A stretch of DNA of 64,000 nt, taken from the NCBI RefSeq assembly GCF_000702665.1, contig NZ_JNJA01000017.1, positions 22,051 to 86,050 on the forward strand, given 5' to 3'. The DNA comes from Solidesulfovibrio alcoholivorans DSM 5433 (GTDB lineage: Bacteria; Desulfobacterota; Desulfovibrionia; Desulfovibrionales; Desulfovibrionaceae). The position numbers and the translations under genes are program-made. Positions 8,691-16,865 of the stretch are shown here, in pieces. The first letter of the stretch is position 1. Every line of letters begins with the position of its first letter. Below the pieces are notes generated by a model. It was not told the origin of the DNA. It searched no databases and saw nothing but the letters and a program-made list of their open reading frames with translations.

Positions 8691-11278
8691 AGCAGTCCTT
8701 TCCCCACGGCGGCAACGTCCGCGTTCTGGCCGCGACGGCCGGGCGCGACGCCCGGGACGTGCTCGACGCCTCGGCCAGTATCAACCCGCTCGGCCCGCCG
8801 CCCTGGCTGCGCCAGGTCGCAAGCGCCGCCGTCGCGGACCTCGTCCACTACCCGGACCCGGACTGCGCCGCGCTCATCGAGGCGGCATCCGCACGCTACG
8901 GCGCGCCGCCCTCCCACTTCACGGCCGGCAACGGCACGAGCCAGCTGCTCTTCGCCCTGCCCCGGGCGACAGGACTGGCCCGGGCCGTCATCCCCACGCC
9001 GAGCTACGCCGACTACCCCACGGCCTGCCACAAGGCCGGCATGGACTTGCGCCGCATCGCGGCCGTGGAGTTCGACGACTTCGCCGTGCGCCTGGACCAC
9101 GTGGACGCCGCCCTGCGCACGCCCTCCCTGGTGATCTTCGCCAGCCCGGGCAACCCCACGGGCAGGGTCGTCCCGGCCGCGGCCATCGCCGCTCTCGCCG
9201 CGCGCCATCCGCAAAGCCTGTTCGTGGTTGACGAGGCCTTTGCCGATTTCGTGCCCGGCTTCGCCTCCCTGGCCGGGGCGGACCGGCCGCACAACGTGGC
9301 CGTGCTGCTCTCGCTCACCAAAGCCTTCGCCGTGCCGGGCCTGCGCCTGGGGCTCCTCGCCGCCAGCCCCGACCTCACCGGCTGGGTGCGCGCCAACCTG
9401 CCGCCCTGGTCCGTCAACGCCCTGGCGCAGGCCGTGGGCGTGCGCGCCCTGGAGGACACGGCATTTCTCGAGCGCACCCGCGCCGTCCTGCCGCCCCTGC
9501 GCGAGGCCTTGGCCGCAGGGCTTACCCGCCTGGGATTTGCCGTCATCCCGGACGCGGCCGCCAATTTCCTGCTCGCGCGCCTGCCGGCCGGCGCGCCCCC
9601 TTCCGCCGAAGTCTGCCGGCTGGTGCTCGCCGGACACGGCATCGCCCTTCGCGACTGCGCCAATTTCCACGCCCTCTCCGACCGCTACGTCCGCGTGGCC
9701 GTGCGGCCCGAGGCCGAAACCGCGCGCATCCTGCACGCGCTCGCCGCCGTGCTCGACCCGCCCGCCGCCCCGGCATACCTCCCCCGGCGCAAAACCCCGG
9801 CGCTCATGGTGCAGGCCACCTGCTCCAACGCCGGAAAGTCGGTGCTGTGCGCCGGCCTGTGCCGCGCGCTCGCCCGTGCCGGGCTTCGCGTCGCGCCGTT
9901 TAAATCCCAGAACATGTCGCTCAATTCCGGCGTCACCCCGGACGGCCTGGAGATGGGCCGGGCGCAGATCGTCCAGGCGAAAGCCTGCGGTCTGGCCCCG
10001 GACGCGCGCATGAACCCGGTGCTCTTGAAACCCACCTCGGACAAGGGCTCCCAGGTCATCGTCATGGGCCAGCCCGTCGGCGTCATGCGCGTCGGCGAAT
10101 ACATCGCCTACAAGCCGCAGGCCTTCGCGGCGGCCAAGGCGGCCTACGATTCCCTGGCGAGCGCATCCGACGCCGTCATCCTCGAAGGGGCCGGCAGCCC
10201 GGCCGAGGTCAATCTGCAAGCCCACGACATGGTCAACATGGCCATGGCCGACCACGCCGACGCCCGCGTGCTCCTCGCCGCGGACATCGACCGGGGCGGG
10301 GCCTACGCCGCGCTCTGGGGCACCATGGAATGCCTGCCCGAAAACCACCGCGCGCGCGTGGCCGGCTACATCCTCAACCGCTTCCGCGGCGACGCCTCCC
10401 TGCTCGCCCCGGCCAACGCCTACCTGCGCGCGGCCACGGGGCGCGACGTGCTGGCCGTCATTCCATATATATGTGCCCTCGGGCTGCCCGACGAGGATTC
10501 CGTCAGCTTCAAGGACGGCGACGTGCTCGCGGAAAGGCCCGTGCCCGACCCCAAACGCCTCGACATCGCCGTCATCGACCTGCCGCGCGCCTCCAACCTC
10601 ACGGACATCGACGCGCTCGCCGCCGAGCCCGACGTCCTGGCCCGGCGCGTGCGAAACGCCGGCGACCTCGGCCGGCCCGACGCCGTCATCCTGCCCGGCA
10701 GCAAAAACACCCTGGCCGACTTGCACTGGCTCAAGGAAACCGGCCTCGCCCAGGCCATCGCCGCCCTGGCGCGGGAAAAGACCACGGAAGTCGTCGGCAT
10801 CTGCGCCGGCTTGCAGATGCTCGGCGAACACGTGGCCGACCCCCTGGGCCTGGAATCGGGCCGCGAACGCGAGGAAGGCCTCGCGCTCCTGCCGCTTTCC
10901 ACCGCACTCTGTGCCCAAAAAACGCTCACGAGCACCAAAGCCGTGCACGCGCCCACAAACGAGGCGCTCATCGGCTACGAAATCCACCATGGCCGCACCA
11001 CCACCGCCCCGGGCCTCGCCGTGGCCGTCACCCGCGAAGACGGCGCCGCCATCGGCTTCTCCCGCGCCGACCTGCCCGTCTGGGGAGCCTACCTGCACGG
11101 CCTCTTCGACGCCGACGCCTTCCGCCGCCGCTTCCTGAATGATCTGCGCGCACGACGCGGCCTGCCGCCCGTGGCGCGGCCGACGCCCTACGACCTGGAC
11201 CCCGCCCTCGACCGTCTCGCCGACGTCATCGAAGCGCATCTGCCCCTGGCGACGCTGCGTGGGTTACTCGGCGTGTAG
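8687..11278 (+). CDS. cobQ: Fused threonine-phosphate decarboxylase (CobD) and cobyric acid synthase (CobQ/CbiP)
   Basis: 863-aa fusion of two late cobalamin-pathway enzymes. Residues about 1-365 are a PLP-dependent fold type I enzyme like CobD, which makes aminopropanol phosphate (FASPGNPTGR, VVDEAFADF, and the PLP-lysine motif SLTKAFAVPGLRLG near 211). Residues about 370-863 are a complete CobQ/CbiP glutamine amidotransferase that amidates adenosylcobyrinic a,c-diamide (VQATCSNAGKSVLCAGLCRA; amidotransferase nucleophile VVGICAGLQMLGE near 705; the histidine of GAYLHGLFD). The start is ATG 8687, overlapping the previous stop by 4 nt. A longer reading from 8585 is rejected. A repeat element follows. 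No cobalamin riboswitch is visible upstream. Confidence 0.93.
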   Translation: MKQSFPHGGNVRVLAATAGRDARDVLDASASINPLGPPPWLRQVASAAVADLVHYPDPDCAALIEAASARYGAPPSHFTAGNGTSQLLFALPRATGLARAVIPTPSYADYPTACHKAGMDLRRIAAVEFDDFAVRLDHVDAALRTPSLVIFASPGNPTGRVVPAAAIAALAARHPQSLFVVDEAFADFVPGFASLAGADRPHNVAVLLSLTKAFAVPGLRLGLLAASPDLTGWVRANLPPWSVNALAQAVGVRALEDTAFLERTRAVLPPLREALAAGLTRLGFAVIPDAAANFLLARLPAGAPPSAEVCRLVLAGHGIALRDCANFHALSDRYVRVAVRPEAETARILHALAAVLDPPAAPAYLPRRKTPALMVQATCSNAGKSVLCAGLCRALARAGLRVAPFKSQNMSLNSGVTPDGLEMGRAQIVQAKACGLAPDARMNPVLLKPTSDKGSQVIVMGQPVGVMRVGEYIAYKPQAFAAAKAAYDSLASASDAVILEGAGSPAEVNLQAHDMVNMAMADHADARVLLAADIDRGGAYAALWGTMECLPENHRARVAGYILNRFRGDASLLAPANAYLRAATGRDVLAVIPYICALGLPDEDSVSFKDGDVLAERPVPDPKRLDIAVIDLPRASNLTDIDALAAEPDVLARRVRNAGDLGRPDAVILPGSKNTLADLHWLKETGLAQAIAALAREKTTEVVGICAGLQMLGEHVADPLGLESGREREEGLALLPLSTALCAQKTLTSTKAVHAPTNEALIGYEIHHGRTTTAPGLAVAVTREDGAAIGFSRADLPVWGAYLHGLFDADAFRRRFLNDLRARRGLPPVARPTPYDLDPALDRLADVIEAHLPLATLRGLLGV

Positions 11279-11280
11279 AG

Positions 11281-11474
11281 AGGGAAGAGGGGAAGAGGAG
11301 AATGCCTCCGGCGGCCAGAAGGGGGTGACCCCCTCCTGGACCTCCCCAGCGGGGGGCGGAAAGCGGGTGGAGGCGTAGTTGGCGGGCGGTACGTCGGGGT
11401 CTGTGGTCGCGGAAATGGGGCGGCCCCGCAGGCCGCCAAGCCGGCCAGCACGGCCGCCCCATTTCCGAGACCAC
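11281..11474 (+). repeat. 3'-end palindromic repeat, copy 1, with long second palindrome
   Basis: Core 11304-11356: GCCTCCGGCGGCC, hairpin GGGGGTGACCCCC, then CCTCCCC. It begins 25 nt after the cobQ stop and is oriented with it. It continues into a second module with 23-bp arms (11403-11425 and 11452-11474, one mismatch) around a GC-rich loop. The stretch 11371-11460 matches 63911-64000 over 90 nt without gaps (about 79 identical). Confidence 0.85.
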
Positions 11475-11575
11475 GGGCGCCAGCGGCGAAGCGCCGCATC
11501 TGCTGCCCTTTCCCGGGGGGAACCCGGGCCAGGGAGCACATGCGGCGCCGACGCTTCGTAAAATAGCGGAAACGG

Positions 11576-11938
11576 CTAGGAAGCGGCGCTGGCGCTGCTC
11601 GAGGCGGCGGGAGCGCTGGAGCAGGAGGCGCAGCCGGAGGAGGCCTTGTCGCAGGAAGCGGCGGGCTTGGCGCTGGCCGGGGCATCGGCGGCGGCGTCGG
11701 AGGGTTTGTGCGCTTCGGACTTGCCGTTGCAGTTGCCGCCGGAGGCGCTGCAACCGCCGTTGGCCTTATAGTCGGTCACGTACCAGCCCGTGCCTTTGAG
11801 CACGAACGAGGTATTGGACATGATGCGGTGTGCCGGCGCGCCGCAGGCTTCGCACGGGGCTTCGTCCACGTCGAATTTTCTCTGCAGGATTTCGGAAACC
11901 TTGCCGCACTTGTCGCACTTGTACTCATAGATGGGCAT
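11576..11938 (-). CDS. FmdB-family zinc-ribbon protein
   Basis: 120-aa small regulatory-type protein. The N-terminal ribbon MPIYEYKCDKCGK...CEACGAPAHRIMSN is the FmdB signature, with two CxxC pairs expected to bind zinc. The C-terminal half is an Ala/Ser/Lys-rich low-complexity tail carrying additional cysteines (CDKASSGCASCSS), which is uncommon for the family and could be a second metal site. The start is ATG 11938, giving the family-typical MPIYEY N-terminus; a GTG two codons upstream is possible. It has its own predicted promoter at 12070-12097. The family name comes from formamidase regulation, but the function in this context is unknown. Confidence 0.88.
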   Translation of the reverse strand: MPIYEYKCDKCGKVSEILQRKFDVDEAPCEACGAPAHRIMSNTSFVLKGTGWYVTDYKANGGCSASGGNCNGKSEAHKPSDAAADAPASAKPAASCDKASSGCASCSSAPAASSSASAAS

Positions 11939-12069
11939 TGTCACTCTCCCCCGCCGATCCGTCTGGCCGGCGATTTCGGCCGCAACAAGTCGGCCTTCGG
12001 CCCCGCTTTGTCAAGGGCCGTTTTTTCGGGCCGCCCCAGCGGCAGCACTCGCGCGAGGCGAGCGCCAAA

Positions 12070-12097
12070 AAAATAAGCGGATTGTCCGTCCAGTCAA
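12070..12097 (-). promoter_or_regulatory. Predicted promoter for the fmdB-like gene
   Basis: Minus strand: TTGACT (12092-12097), 16-nt spacer, TATTTT (12070-12075), about 130 nt upstream of the start codon. The interval 11939-12233 holds no gene. Confidence 0.5.
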
Positions 12098-12181
12098 GGG
12101 GCGGCCGGGGAGAAATGCCCGGCAGGTCGTACCCGACGCGTGGCCTGCTCCCGGAGACATCCTGTGCGGTGCGGGGAAGCG

Positions 12182-12215
12182 GCATGGCCGAGCATCGCGC
12201 CGAGCGCGGCCATGC
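12182..12215 (-). terminator. Hairpin after the MucR-like gene
   Basis: GCATGGCCG (12182-12190) pairs with CGGCCATGC (12207-12215), 18 nt after the stop of the minus-strand regulator. There is no T run, so intrinsic termination is uncertain. Confidence 0.35.
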
Positions 12216-12233
12216 TCGCTTTGGCGATGCCCG

Positions 12234-12632
12234 TCAGGCGGCGGGGCGACGCTCCCAGAGCTTCATTTCGCGCATCTTTTTGCGGCGTTCCCGTTGCAGG
12301 GCCTTGCACACCAGCGGCATGCCCTTGGGATAGCCCCATTTCATCCGGTATTCTTCCGGCGTCAGCCCGAATTTGGCCAGGTGACGTTTGGTGAGTATCT
12401 TGTAGGGCTTGCCCGACTCCATACAGGTAATGGTGCGTTCCTTCACGGCTTTTTTGGGGTCCTTCGCACCGTTGCCGGACACACCGCACGCCCCGCCGCA
12501 TCCGGCGAGGTCCATGTCGCGGATGCTGCCGGCGAGCCTGCCGACCAAGGCCGTGATTTCCGTTTCGGTCATGTTGCGTACCTTGGCCTGCGCTTTGACG
12601 ATTTCCAGAGCCAGGGATAAATACGAATCCAT
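12234..12632 (-). CDS. MucR/Ros-family transcriptional regulator with altered zinc site
   Basis: 132-aa DNA-binding protein. The family signature is clear in the C-terminal half: RHLAKFGLTPEEYRMKWGYP, followed by a basic tail ending KKMREMKLWERRPAA. The N-terminal part is the usual helical oligomerisation region (SLALEIVKAQAKVRNMTETE). In canonical members zinc is held by Cys-x2-Cys and two histidines; here the second Cys position is Ser (ITCMESGK) and the second His region reads KFG, so two of four ligands appear lost. The start is ATG 12632, with GGAGG 8 nt upstream; an ATG two codons earlier is possible but too close to the ribosome site. Target genes are unknown. Confidence 0.85.
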   Translation of the reverse strand: MDSYLSLALEIVKAQAKVRNMTETEITALVGRLAGSIRDMDLAGCGGACGVSGNGAKDPKKAVKERTITCMESGKPYKILTKRHLAKFGLTPEEYRMKWGYPKGMPLVCKALQRERRKKMREMKLWERRPAA

Positions 12633-12776
12633 GCGCATATTCCTCCAGGCGATTGTGCGTGACGCGGACAAAGACGATGTCGCGTCATGGTGCACAGTCG
12701 CCCGGACAGGAAAAAAGGTTGCAGCGGAGCAGGAGAAAAAATATCCCTTGCGGACAACACCCGCAAAGGAAGGCCC

Positions 12777-13100
12777 ATGCATCGCACACTTGCCCGTTTC
12801 GTCCTGCCGTGCCTCGCCATGGCGGCCGCGTTCGCCCTTGGCGGCTGCGGCCCGACCTACGTCAATCCGAGCATCGCGGACAAGGCCGACGCCAAGCAGC
12901 GCCTCGAGGCGGACACCGCCATCTGCAAACAGGAAGCCGACATGGCCGTGGCCCCGACCTACGGTCTGGAGCGCTTCGAATCCGACCCCACCATCGAGGC
13001 GCAGGCCACCCGCTGGGTGGCCAACGTGGCCGAGGACGACGCCAACCTCGACGTCTTCGCCACCTGCATGCGCGATCGCGGCTGGCGCTTCAAGAAATAG
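12777..13100 (+). CDS. Small lipoprotein of unknown function
   Basis: 107-aa predicted lipoprotein. A signal peptide with lipobox ALGGC places the lipidated cysteine at about residue 22 (AAAFALGGCGPTYVNPSI). The mature part is hydrophilic, with two cysteines (TAICKQEAD, FATCMRDRGWRF) that could form a disulfide. The closing motif CMRDRGWRF resembles short lipoproteins of many Proteobacteria whose role is unknown. The start is ATG 12777 preceded by AAAGGAAGG. It is divergent from the MucR-like gene; the 144-nt interval must hold both promoters. Confidence 0.75.
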   Translation: MHRTLARFVLPCLAMAAAFALGGCGPTYVNPSIADKADAKQRLEADTAICKQEADMAVAPTYGLERFESDPTIEAQATRWVANVAEDDANLDVFATCMRDRGWRFKK

Positions 13101-13101
13101 C

Positions 13102-13136
13102 GAAGGCCGCCCCGGACAACCTCCGAAGCGGCCTTC
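13102..13136 (+). terminator. Hairpin after the lipoprotein gene
   Basis: GAAGGCCGC (13102-13110) pairs perfectly with GCGGCCTTC (13128-13136) directly after the stop codon. It is followed by A residues rather than T, so it may be a stabilising 3' hairpin rather than a classical terminator. Confidence 0.4.
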
Positions 13137-13194
13137 AAAAAACGCCTGACGCCAATGCAGTAACGCATCGCGTCATCTCCATCTTCCAGGCATG

Positions 13195-13279
13195 CCCCTT
13201 TCGGGGTGGTCCAGGCGGGGCTCTCGGCCCCTCCTGGCCGCAGGAGGCATTCTTCCCCTTCCGACCTCTTCCCTTCCCC
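13195..13279 (-). repeat. 3'-end palindromic repeat, copy 2
   Basis: Reads on the minus strand directly after the stop codon at 13280: a purine-rich stretch, GCCTCC (ending 13250), the CCAGGAGGGG hairpin, then ACCACCCCGAAAGGGG (13195-13210). Oriented with the upstream gene. Confidence 0.85.
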
Positions 13280-13771
13280 TTAATGAATCGTTTCGCCGGA
13301 TGGCGGGGCGGGGTTGCCGCTTCCTTTCAGGGAATCGTTGAAGCGCTGCACGGCAGGGTCCGCGCGCCAGGCGGTGAAGAGGCTTTCCCAGAGGGCGAAC
13401 GGCATGACCTCGGCGTCGAACTCGGCCTCGTGGCCGGAGAGCCAGACGGAAAACAGCCGCACCAGCCGGGCGAATTCCTTGCTGTCGAAGGTCTTGGCCA
13501 CGGTGCCGGCGGGAAACGTGCCGCCCTCGAAGGTACGGAACACGAATTCGCCCACGGCCCGTTGCGAGGATTCCATGTCGATGGGCTGACCGTTGAGGCC
13601 GGTCACGAAATCCGCCAGCAGGGGGTGGGTTTCGCGCATGGTCGCGAGGACGTCGTCGGGCACGTTCACGTAGACCACGCCGTCCTGTTCCACGGCGTAA
13701 TAGAATCTGGCCCAGTGCTCGGCCATGAGCACGCGCAGGATTTCCTCGGCGGCTTTTTCGATGGGGTCCAT
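13280..13771 (-). CDS. Hypothetical protein, 163 aa
   Basis: I do not recognise this family. The soluble, acidic protein has no signal peptide or membrane segment. It begins MDPIEKAAEEILRVLMAEHW and contains several aromatic-rich helices (SVWLSGHEAEFDAEVMPFAL, WESLFTAWRADPAVQRFNDS). The start is ATG 13771, supported by GGAAGGAG 5 nt upstream; codon use matches the neighbours. It follows the ABC ATPase gene by 14 nt on the same strand, so it is probably the last gene of a three-gene operon with the two oligopeptide-type ATPases. A repeat element follows its stop codon. Confidence 0.7.
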   Translation of the reverse strand: MDPIEKAAEEILRVLMAEHWARFYYAVEQDGVVYVNVPDDVLATMRETHPLLADFVTGLNGQPIDMESSQRAVGEFVFRTFEGGTFPAGTVAKTFDSKEFARLVRLFSVWLSGHEAEFDAEVMPFALWESLFTAWRADPAVQRFNDSLKGSGNPAPPSGETIH

Positions 13772-13785
13772 TCGTTCTCCTTCCT

Positions 13786-14757
13786 TTATGGCAGGCGCAT
13801 GCAGCGCACGAAATGTCCGGGCGCGGCCTCCGTGAGCGGCGGAACGGATGCGGCGCATTCCGGGGTTGCCACGGGGCAGCGCGTGTGAAAGGCGCAGCCC
13901 GGTGGCGGCGCGGCCGGGTCCGGCGTCTCGCCGACAGGGCTTTCCGCAAGGCGCGCACCGGGGTCCACGGTCGGGGCCGCAGCCAGAAGCGCCTTTGTAT
14001 ACGGGTGCAGCGGCCCGTCGTAAAGCGCCCGCGCCGGAGCCGTTTCCACGATGCGCCCCAGGTACATGACCGCGACGCGGTCGCTGACGTGCCCGACCAC
14101 GGCGAGGTCGTGGGAAATGAAGAGATAGGCCAGTCCCAGGCGATCCCGGAGGTCGGCCAGGAGGTTGATGACCTGCGCCTGGACCGAGACGTCGAGCGCC
14201 GAGACCGGCTCGTCGCACACGATCAGGCGCGGCGAAAGCGCCAGCGCCCGGGCGACGGCCACGCGCTGGCGCTGGCCGCCGGAAAACTGGTGGGGAAAGC
14301 GCTTGGCGTGCTCGGGCGCAAGACCGACCTGGGCGAGCAGTTCCAGCACCCGCTCCCGGCGTTGCCTCGCCGGGCCCTCGCCCATGGCGCGCAGGCCCTC
14401 GGCCACGGTCCAGCCCACGGGCAACCGGGGATTGAGCGAGGCGTACGGGTCCTGGAAGATCATCTGCACCAGGCGCGGCAATTTCCGGCGCGCCGCGGCG
14501 TCCCCCGCCCAGGGGTCGAGGCCGTCCACGCGCACCGTGCCGGCGCTCGGCGGTTCGAGCCCCACGGCCATGCGCGCGAGGGTCGATTTGCCGCAGCCCG
14601 ACTCGCCCACGAGCCCGACCGTCTCGCCGGGCATGACGCGCAGGTCCACGCCGGCCACGGCCGCGACCTCGCGCCGGCTGGTCGTGAAAAACCCCGTGCG
14701 CGTGACGTAGCGCCGGCTCACGCCGGAAAGTTCGAGCAGGGGCGCGCCGTCAGCCAT
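13786..14757 (-). CDS. Oligopeptide/dipeptide ABC transporter ATP-binding protein (DppF/OppF type)
   Basis: 323-aa ATPase of the peptide/nickel importer family. Walker A GLVGESGCGKSTLA, Q-loop MIFQDPYASLNPR, signature FSGGQRQRVAVARAL, Walker B LIVCDEPVSALD and H-loop FISHDL are all intact. It ends with the family-specific C-terminal cysteine cluster (PPGCAFHTRCPVATPEC). It overlaps the preceding DppD-type ATPase gene by 8 nt. No permease or binding protein is encoded beside the pair, so the ATPases must energise permeases encoded elsewhere. The exact substrate cannot be read from the sequence. Confidence 0.92.
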   Translation of the reverse strand: MADGAPLLELSGVSRRYVTRTGFFTTSRREVAAVAGVDLRVMPGETVGLVGESGCGKSTLARMAVGLEPPSAGTVRVDGLDPWAGDAAARRKLPRLVQMIFQDPYASLNPRLPVGWTVAEGLRAMGEGPARQRRERVLELLAQVGLAPEHAKRFPHQFSGGQRQRVAVARALALSPRLIVCDEPVSALDVSVQAQVINLLADLRDRLGLAYLFISHDLAVVGHVSDRVAVMYLGRIVETAPARALYDGPLHPYTKALLAAAPTVDPGARLAESPVGETPDPAAPPPGCAFHTRCPVATPECAASVPPLTEAAPGHFVRCMRLP

Positions 14758-15718
14758 AGAGCCAGCACCTCGTGCGCCGCCCGTCCGGCAGGGTGAAAAA
14801 CGGGGGAGCCTGCCCGGCGCACGGCCCGAACACCCGGGGGCAGCGGGGATGGAAATGGCAGCCGGGCGGCAGGGCGGAAAGGGACGGCACCATGCCGGGG
14901 ATGGAGGAGAGCCGCCCGCCCCGGCCGGCCAGGCGCGGCAGGGAGGCGAGCAGCCCCTGGCTGTAGGGATGGGCCGGGCCGGCGAAAAAAGTCCCCACCC
15001 GCGCGTATTCCACGAGCCGGCCCGCGTACATCACGGCCACGGCGTCGGCGGTCTGCGCCACCACGCCCAGGTTGTGCGTGACGAGGACCACGGCGGTGCC
15101 CGTGTCGCGGGCGAGGTGGGTCATGAGGTCGAGGATCTGGCGCTGCACGGTCACGTCCAGGGCCGTGGTCGGCTCGTCGGCGATGAGCAGTTCCGGGGAC
15201 AGGATCAGGGCCATGGCGATCATGACCCGCTGGCGCTGGCCGCCGGAAAGCTCGTGGGGATAGCCGCGCATGCGCCGGGCGGGATCGGGCAGGCCGACCT
15301 TGGCGAGCATCGCCCCGGCCGCTTCCAGGGCCTGGGCGCGCGAAACGCGGCGATGCGTGCGCACGGGTTCGGCCACCTGGTCGCCGATGGTGAGCACGGG
15401 ATTGAGCGAGGTCATGGGCTCCTGGAAGATCATGGAAGCCCTGGCTCCGCGCACGGCGCGCAATTCCCGCTCGGGCAGGGCGAGCAGGTCGCGGCCGGCG
15501 AAAAACACCCTGCCCGCGGCCACGCGCCCCGGCGGCGGCACGAGCCCGAGCACGGACAGGGACAGCACCGTCTTGCCGCAGCCCGATTCGCCGACCACGG
15601 CCACGATCTCGCCGCGCCCCACGGAAAGGTCCACGCCGTCCACGGCCGGAAGCGGCCCGGCAGGCGTGTCGAAGACCGTGGTCAGATTCTCCACCGAAAG
15701 CAGGGATTCGTGCGTCAT
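14750..15718 (-). CDS. Oligopeptide/dipeptide ABC transporter ATP-binding protein (DppD/OppD type)
   Basis: 322-aa partner ATPase. It has Walker A VVGESGCGKTVLSLS, Q-loop MIFQEPMTSLNPVL, signature LSGGQRQRVMIAMAL, Walker B LLIADEPTTALD, and the C-terminal extension PPGCHFHPRCPRVFGPC of the OppD family. The start is ATG 15718 (MTHESLLSVENLTTVF); upstream in-frame codons exist but the alignment with family N-termini favours this one. It is the first gene of the operon with the DppF-type ATPase and the 163-aa hypothetical protein. It is divergent from the Bax-inhibitor gene. Confidence 0.92.
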   Translation of the reverse strand: MTHESLLSVENLTTVFDTPAGPLPAVDGVDLSVGRGEIVAVVGESGCGKTVLSLSVLGLVPPPGRVAAGRVFFAGRDLLALPERELRAVRGARASMIFQEPMTSLNPVLTIGDQVAEPVRTHRRVSRAQALEAAGAMLAKVGLPDPARRMRGYPHELSGGQRQRVMIAMALILSPELLIADEPTTALDVTVQRQILDLMTHLARDTGTAVVLVTHNLGVVAQTADAVAVMYAGRLVEYARVGTFFAGPAHPYSQGLLASLPRLAGRGGRLSSIPGMVPSLSALPPGCHFHPRCPRVFGPCAGQAPPFFTLPDGRRTRCWLYG

Positions 15719-15800
15719 CCTGGCGTCCTGCTCCTCCCTACCGGCTTTGCCGCACTGCGGCAAGGCCGGGACGAGCCATGCGGCGCGGCGTGGGCACCCC

Positions 15801-15829
15801 TTGCCACCCGGCATTGGCCGCGTTATACA
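15801..15829 (+). promoter_or_regulatory. Predicted sigma-70 promoter for the Bax-inhibitor-1 gene
   Basis: TTGCCA (15801-15806), exact 17-nt spacer, TATACA (15824-15829), 40 nt before the start codon. Confidence 0.7.
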
Positions 15830-15868
15830 TCCAAAAAGGACTGTCTGTCTTTTTAAGGAGGACATCTC

Positions 15869-16582
15869 ATGAGCTATCCGTATCGCTCGATGCCGTCGAC
15901 GCAAGCCCGCGTCGAAGTCGTCAACGCCTTCATGCGCGGCGTGTACGGCTGGATGTGCCTGGGGCTTCTGCTCACGGCCGCGGCATCCGCTTTCACGGTT
16001 TCGAGCCCGGCCATGATGCAGGCCATCTTCGGCAATCAGATACTGTTTTTCGGCCTCATCATCGTCGAATTCGGCCTGGTGCTCGGCATTTCCGCCGCCA
16101 TTAACCGCCTTTCCGCCGGCACGGCCAGCGGCCTGTTCCTGCTTTACAGCGCGCTCAACGGCGTGACGCTAGCCGCGATCTTCGCGGTCTACGCCAAGGC
16201 GGTGATCATCAACGCCTTCCTCGTCACGGGCGGCATGTTCGGGGCCATGAGCCTCTACGGCCTGCTCACGCGGCGCGACCTGACCTCGCTCGGCAGCTTC
16301 CTGTTCATGGGCCTGATCGGCATCATCATCGCCTCCGTCGTCAACATCTTCACCAAGAGCGCGATGATGGACTTCATCATCTCCTGCGTGGGCGTGCTGG
16401 TGTTCCTGGGACTGACCGCCTACGACACCCAGAAGCTCAAGGTCATGGGCGAGACGGCACCGGCAGACGACGCCACCGCCGTGCGCCGGGGGACGATCCT
16501 CGGGGCGCTGACGCTCTACCTCGACTTCATCAACCTGTTCCTCATGATGCTGCGCCTTTTCAACGGCTCCAGCCGGGACTAG
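15869..16582 (+). CDS. Bax inhibitor-1 / YccA-family membrane protein
   Basis: 237-aa inner membrane protein with seven predicted hydrophobic helices. The N-terminal MRGVYGWMCLGLLLTAA and the C-terminal FLGLTAYDTQKLK are typical of the BI-1/YccA/YbhL family (LFG/TMBIM), some of which conduct Ca2+ or interact with FtsH. The start has AAGGAGG 6 nt upstream, a clean promoter 40 nt away, and a strong terminator after it, so it is monocistronic. The physiological role in this organism is not known. Confidence 0.93.
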   Translation: MSYPYRSMPSTQARVEVVNAFMRGVYGWMCLGLLLTAAASAFTVSSPAMMQAIFGNQILFFGLIIVEFGLVLGISAAINRLSAGTASGLFLLYSALNGVTLAAIFAVYAKAVIINAFLVTGGMFGAMSLYGLLTRRDLTSLGSFLFMGLIGIIIASVVNIFTKSAMMDFIISCVGVLVFLGLTAYDTQKLKVMGETAPADDATAVRRGTILGALTLYLDFINLFLMMLRLFNGSSRD

Positions 16583-16779
16583 CGTCGCTTTCGTAAGGAA
16601 TACGGCTGCGTAAGGCAGTCCGACTGGATACCTATGTTGCCTTCGATCGGTGCGGGCAAGCGCTTTGCGGGCGCGATGCGACGCGACGCCCGGAACGCAT
16701 TCCCGGAGACCGGGGCATGACTCCGCAACGCCATTCCCCGGAAGCGGACCGCTGACCGTGGCCGGCGCAAGAAGACGAC

Positions 16780-16815
16780 CGGAGGGGCGAAACAAACGCC
16801 CCTCCGCTTTTTTTT
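16780..16815 (+). terminator. Intrinsic terminator after the Bax-inhibitor-1 gene
   Basis: Perfect 10-bp stem CGGAGGGGCG (16780-16789) / CGCCCCTCCG (16797-16806), 7-nt A-rich loop, then C and eight T residues (16808-16815). The gene's 3' untranslated region is therefore about 200 nt (16583-16780), with nothing else recognisable in it. Confidence 0.93.
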
Positions 16816-16865
16816 CACCCCGCGACCGCATCGTCGCCCTGTTGCGGCGGCTGCTGCTCGCGCTC

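Noticed and set aside
8465..11239. 924-codon open frame opposite cobQ
   Set aside because: Shadow of the CobD-CobQ fusion; no family features.
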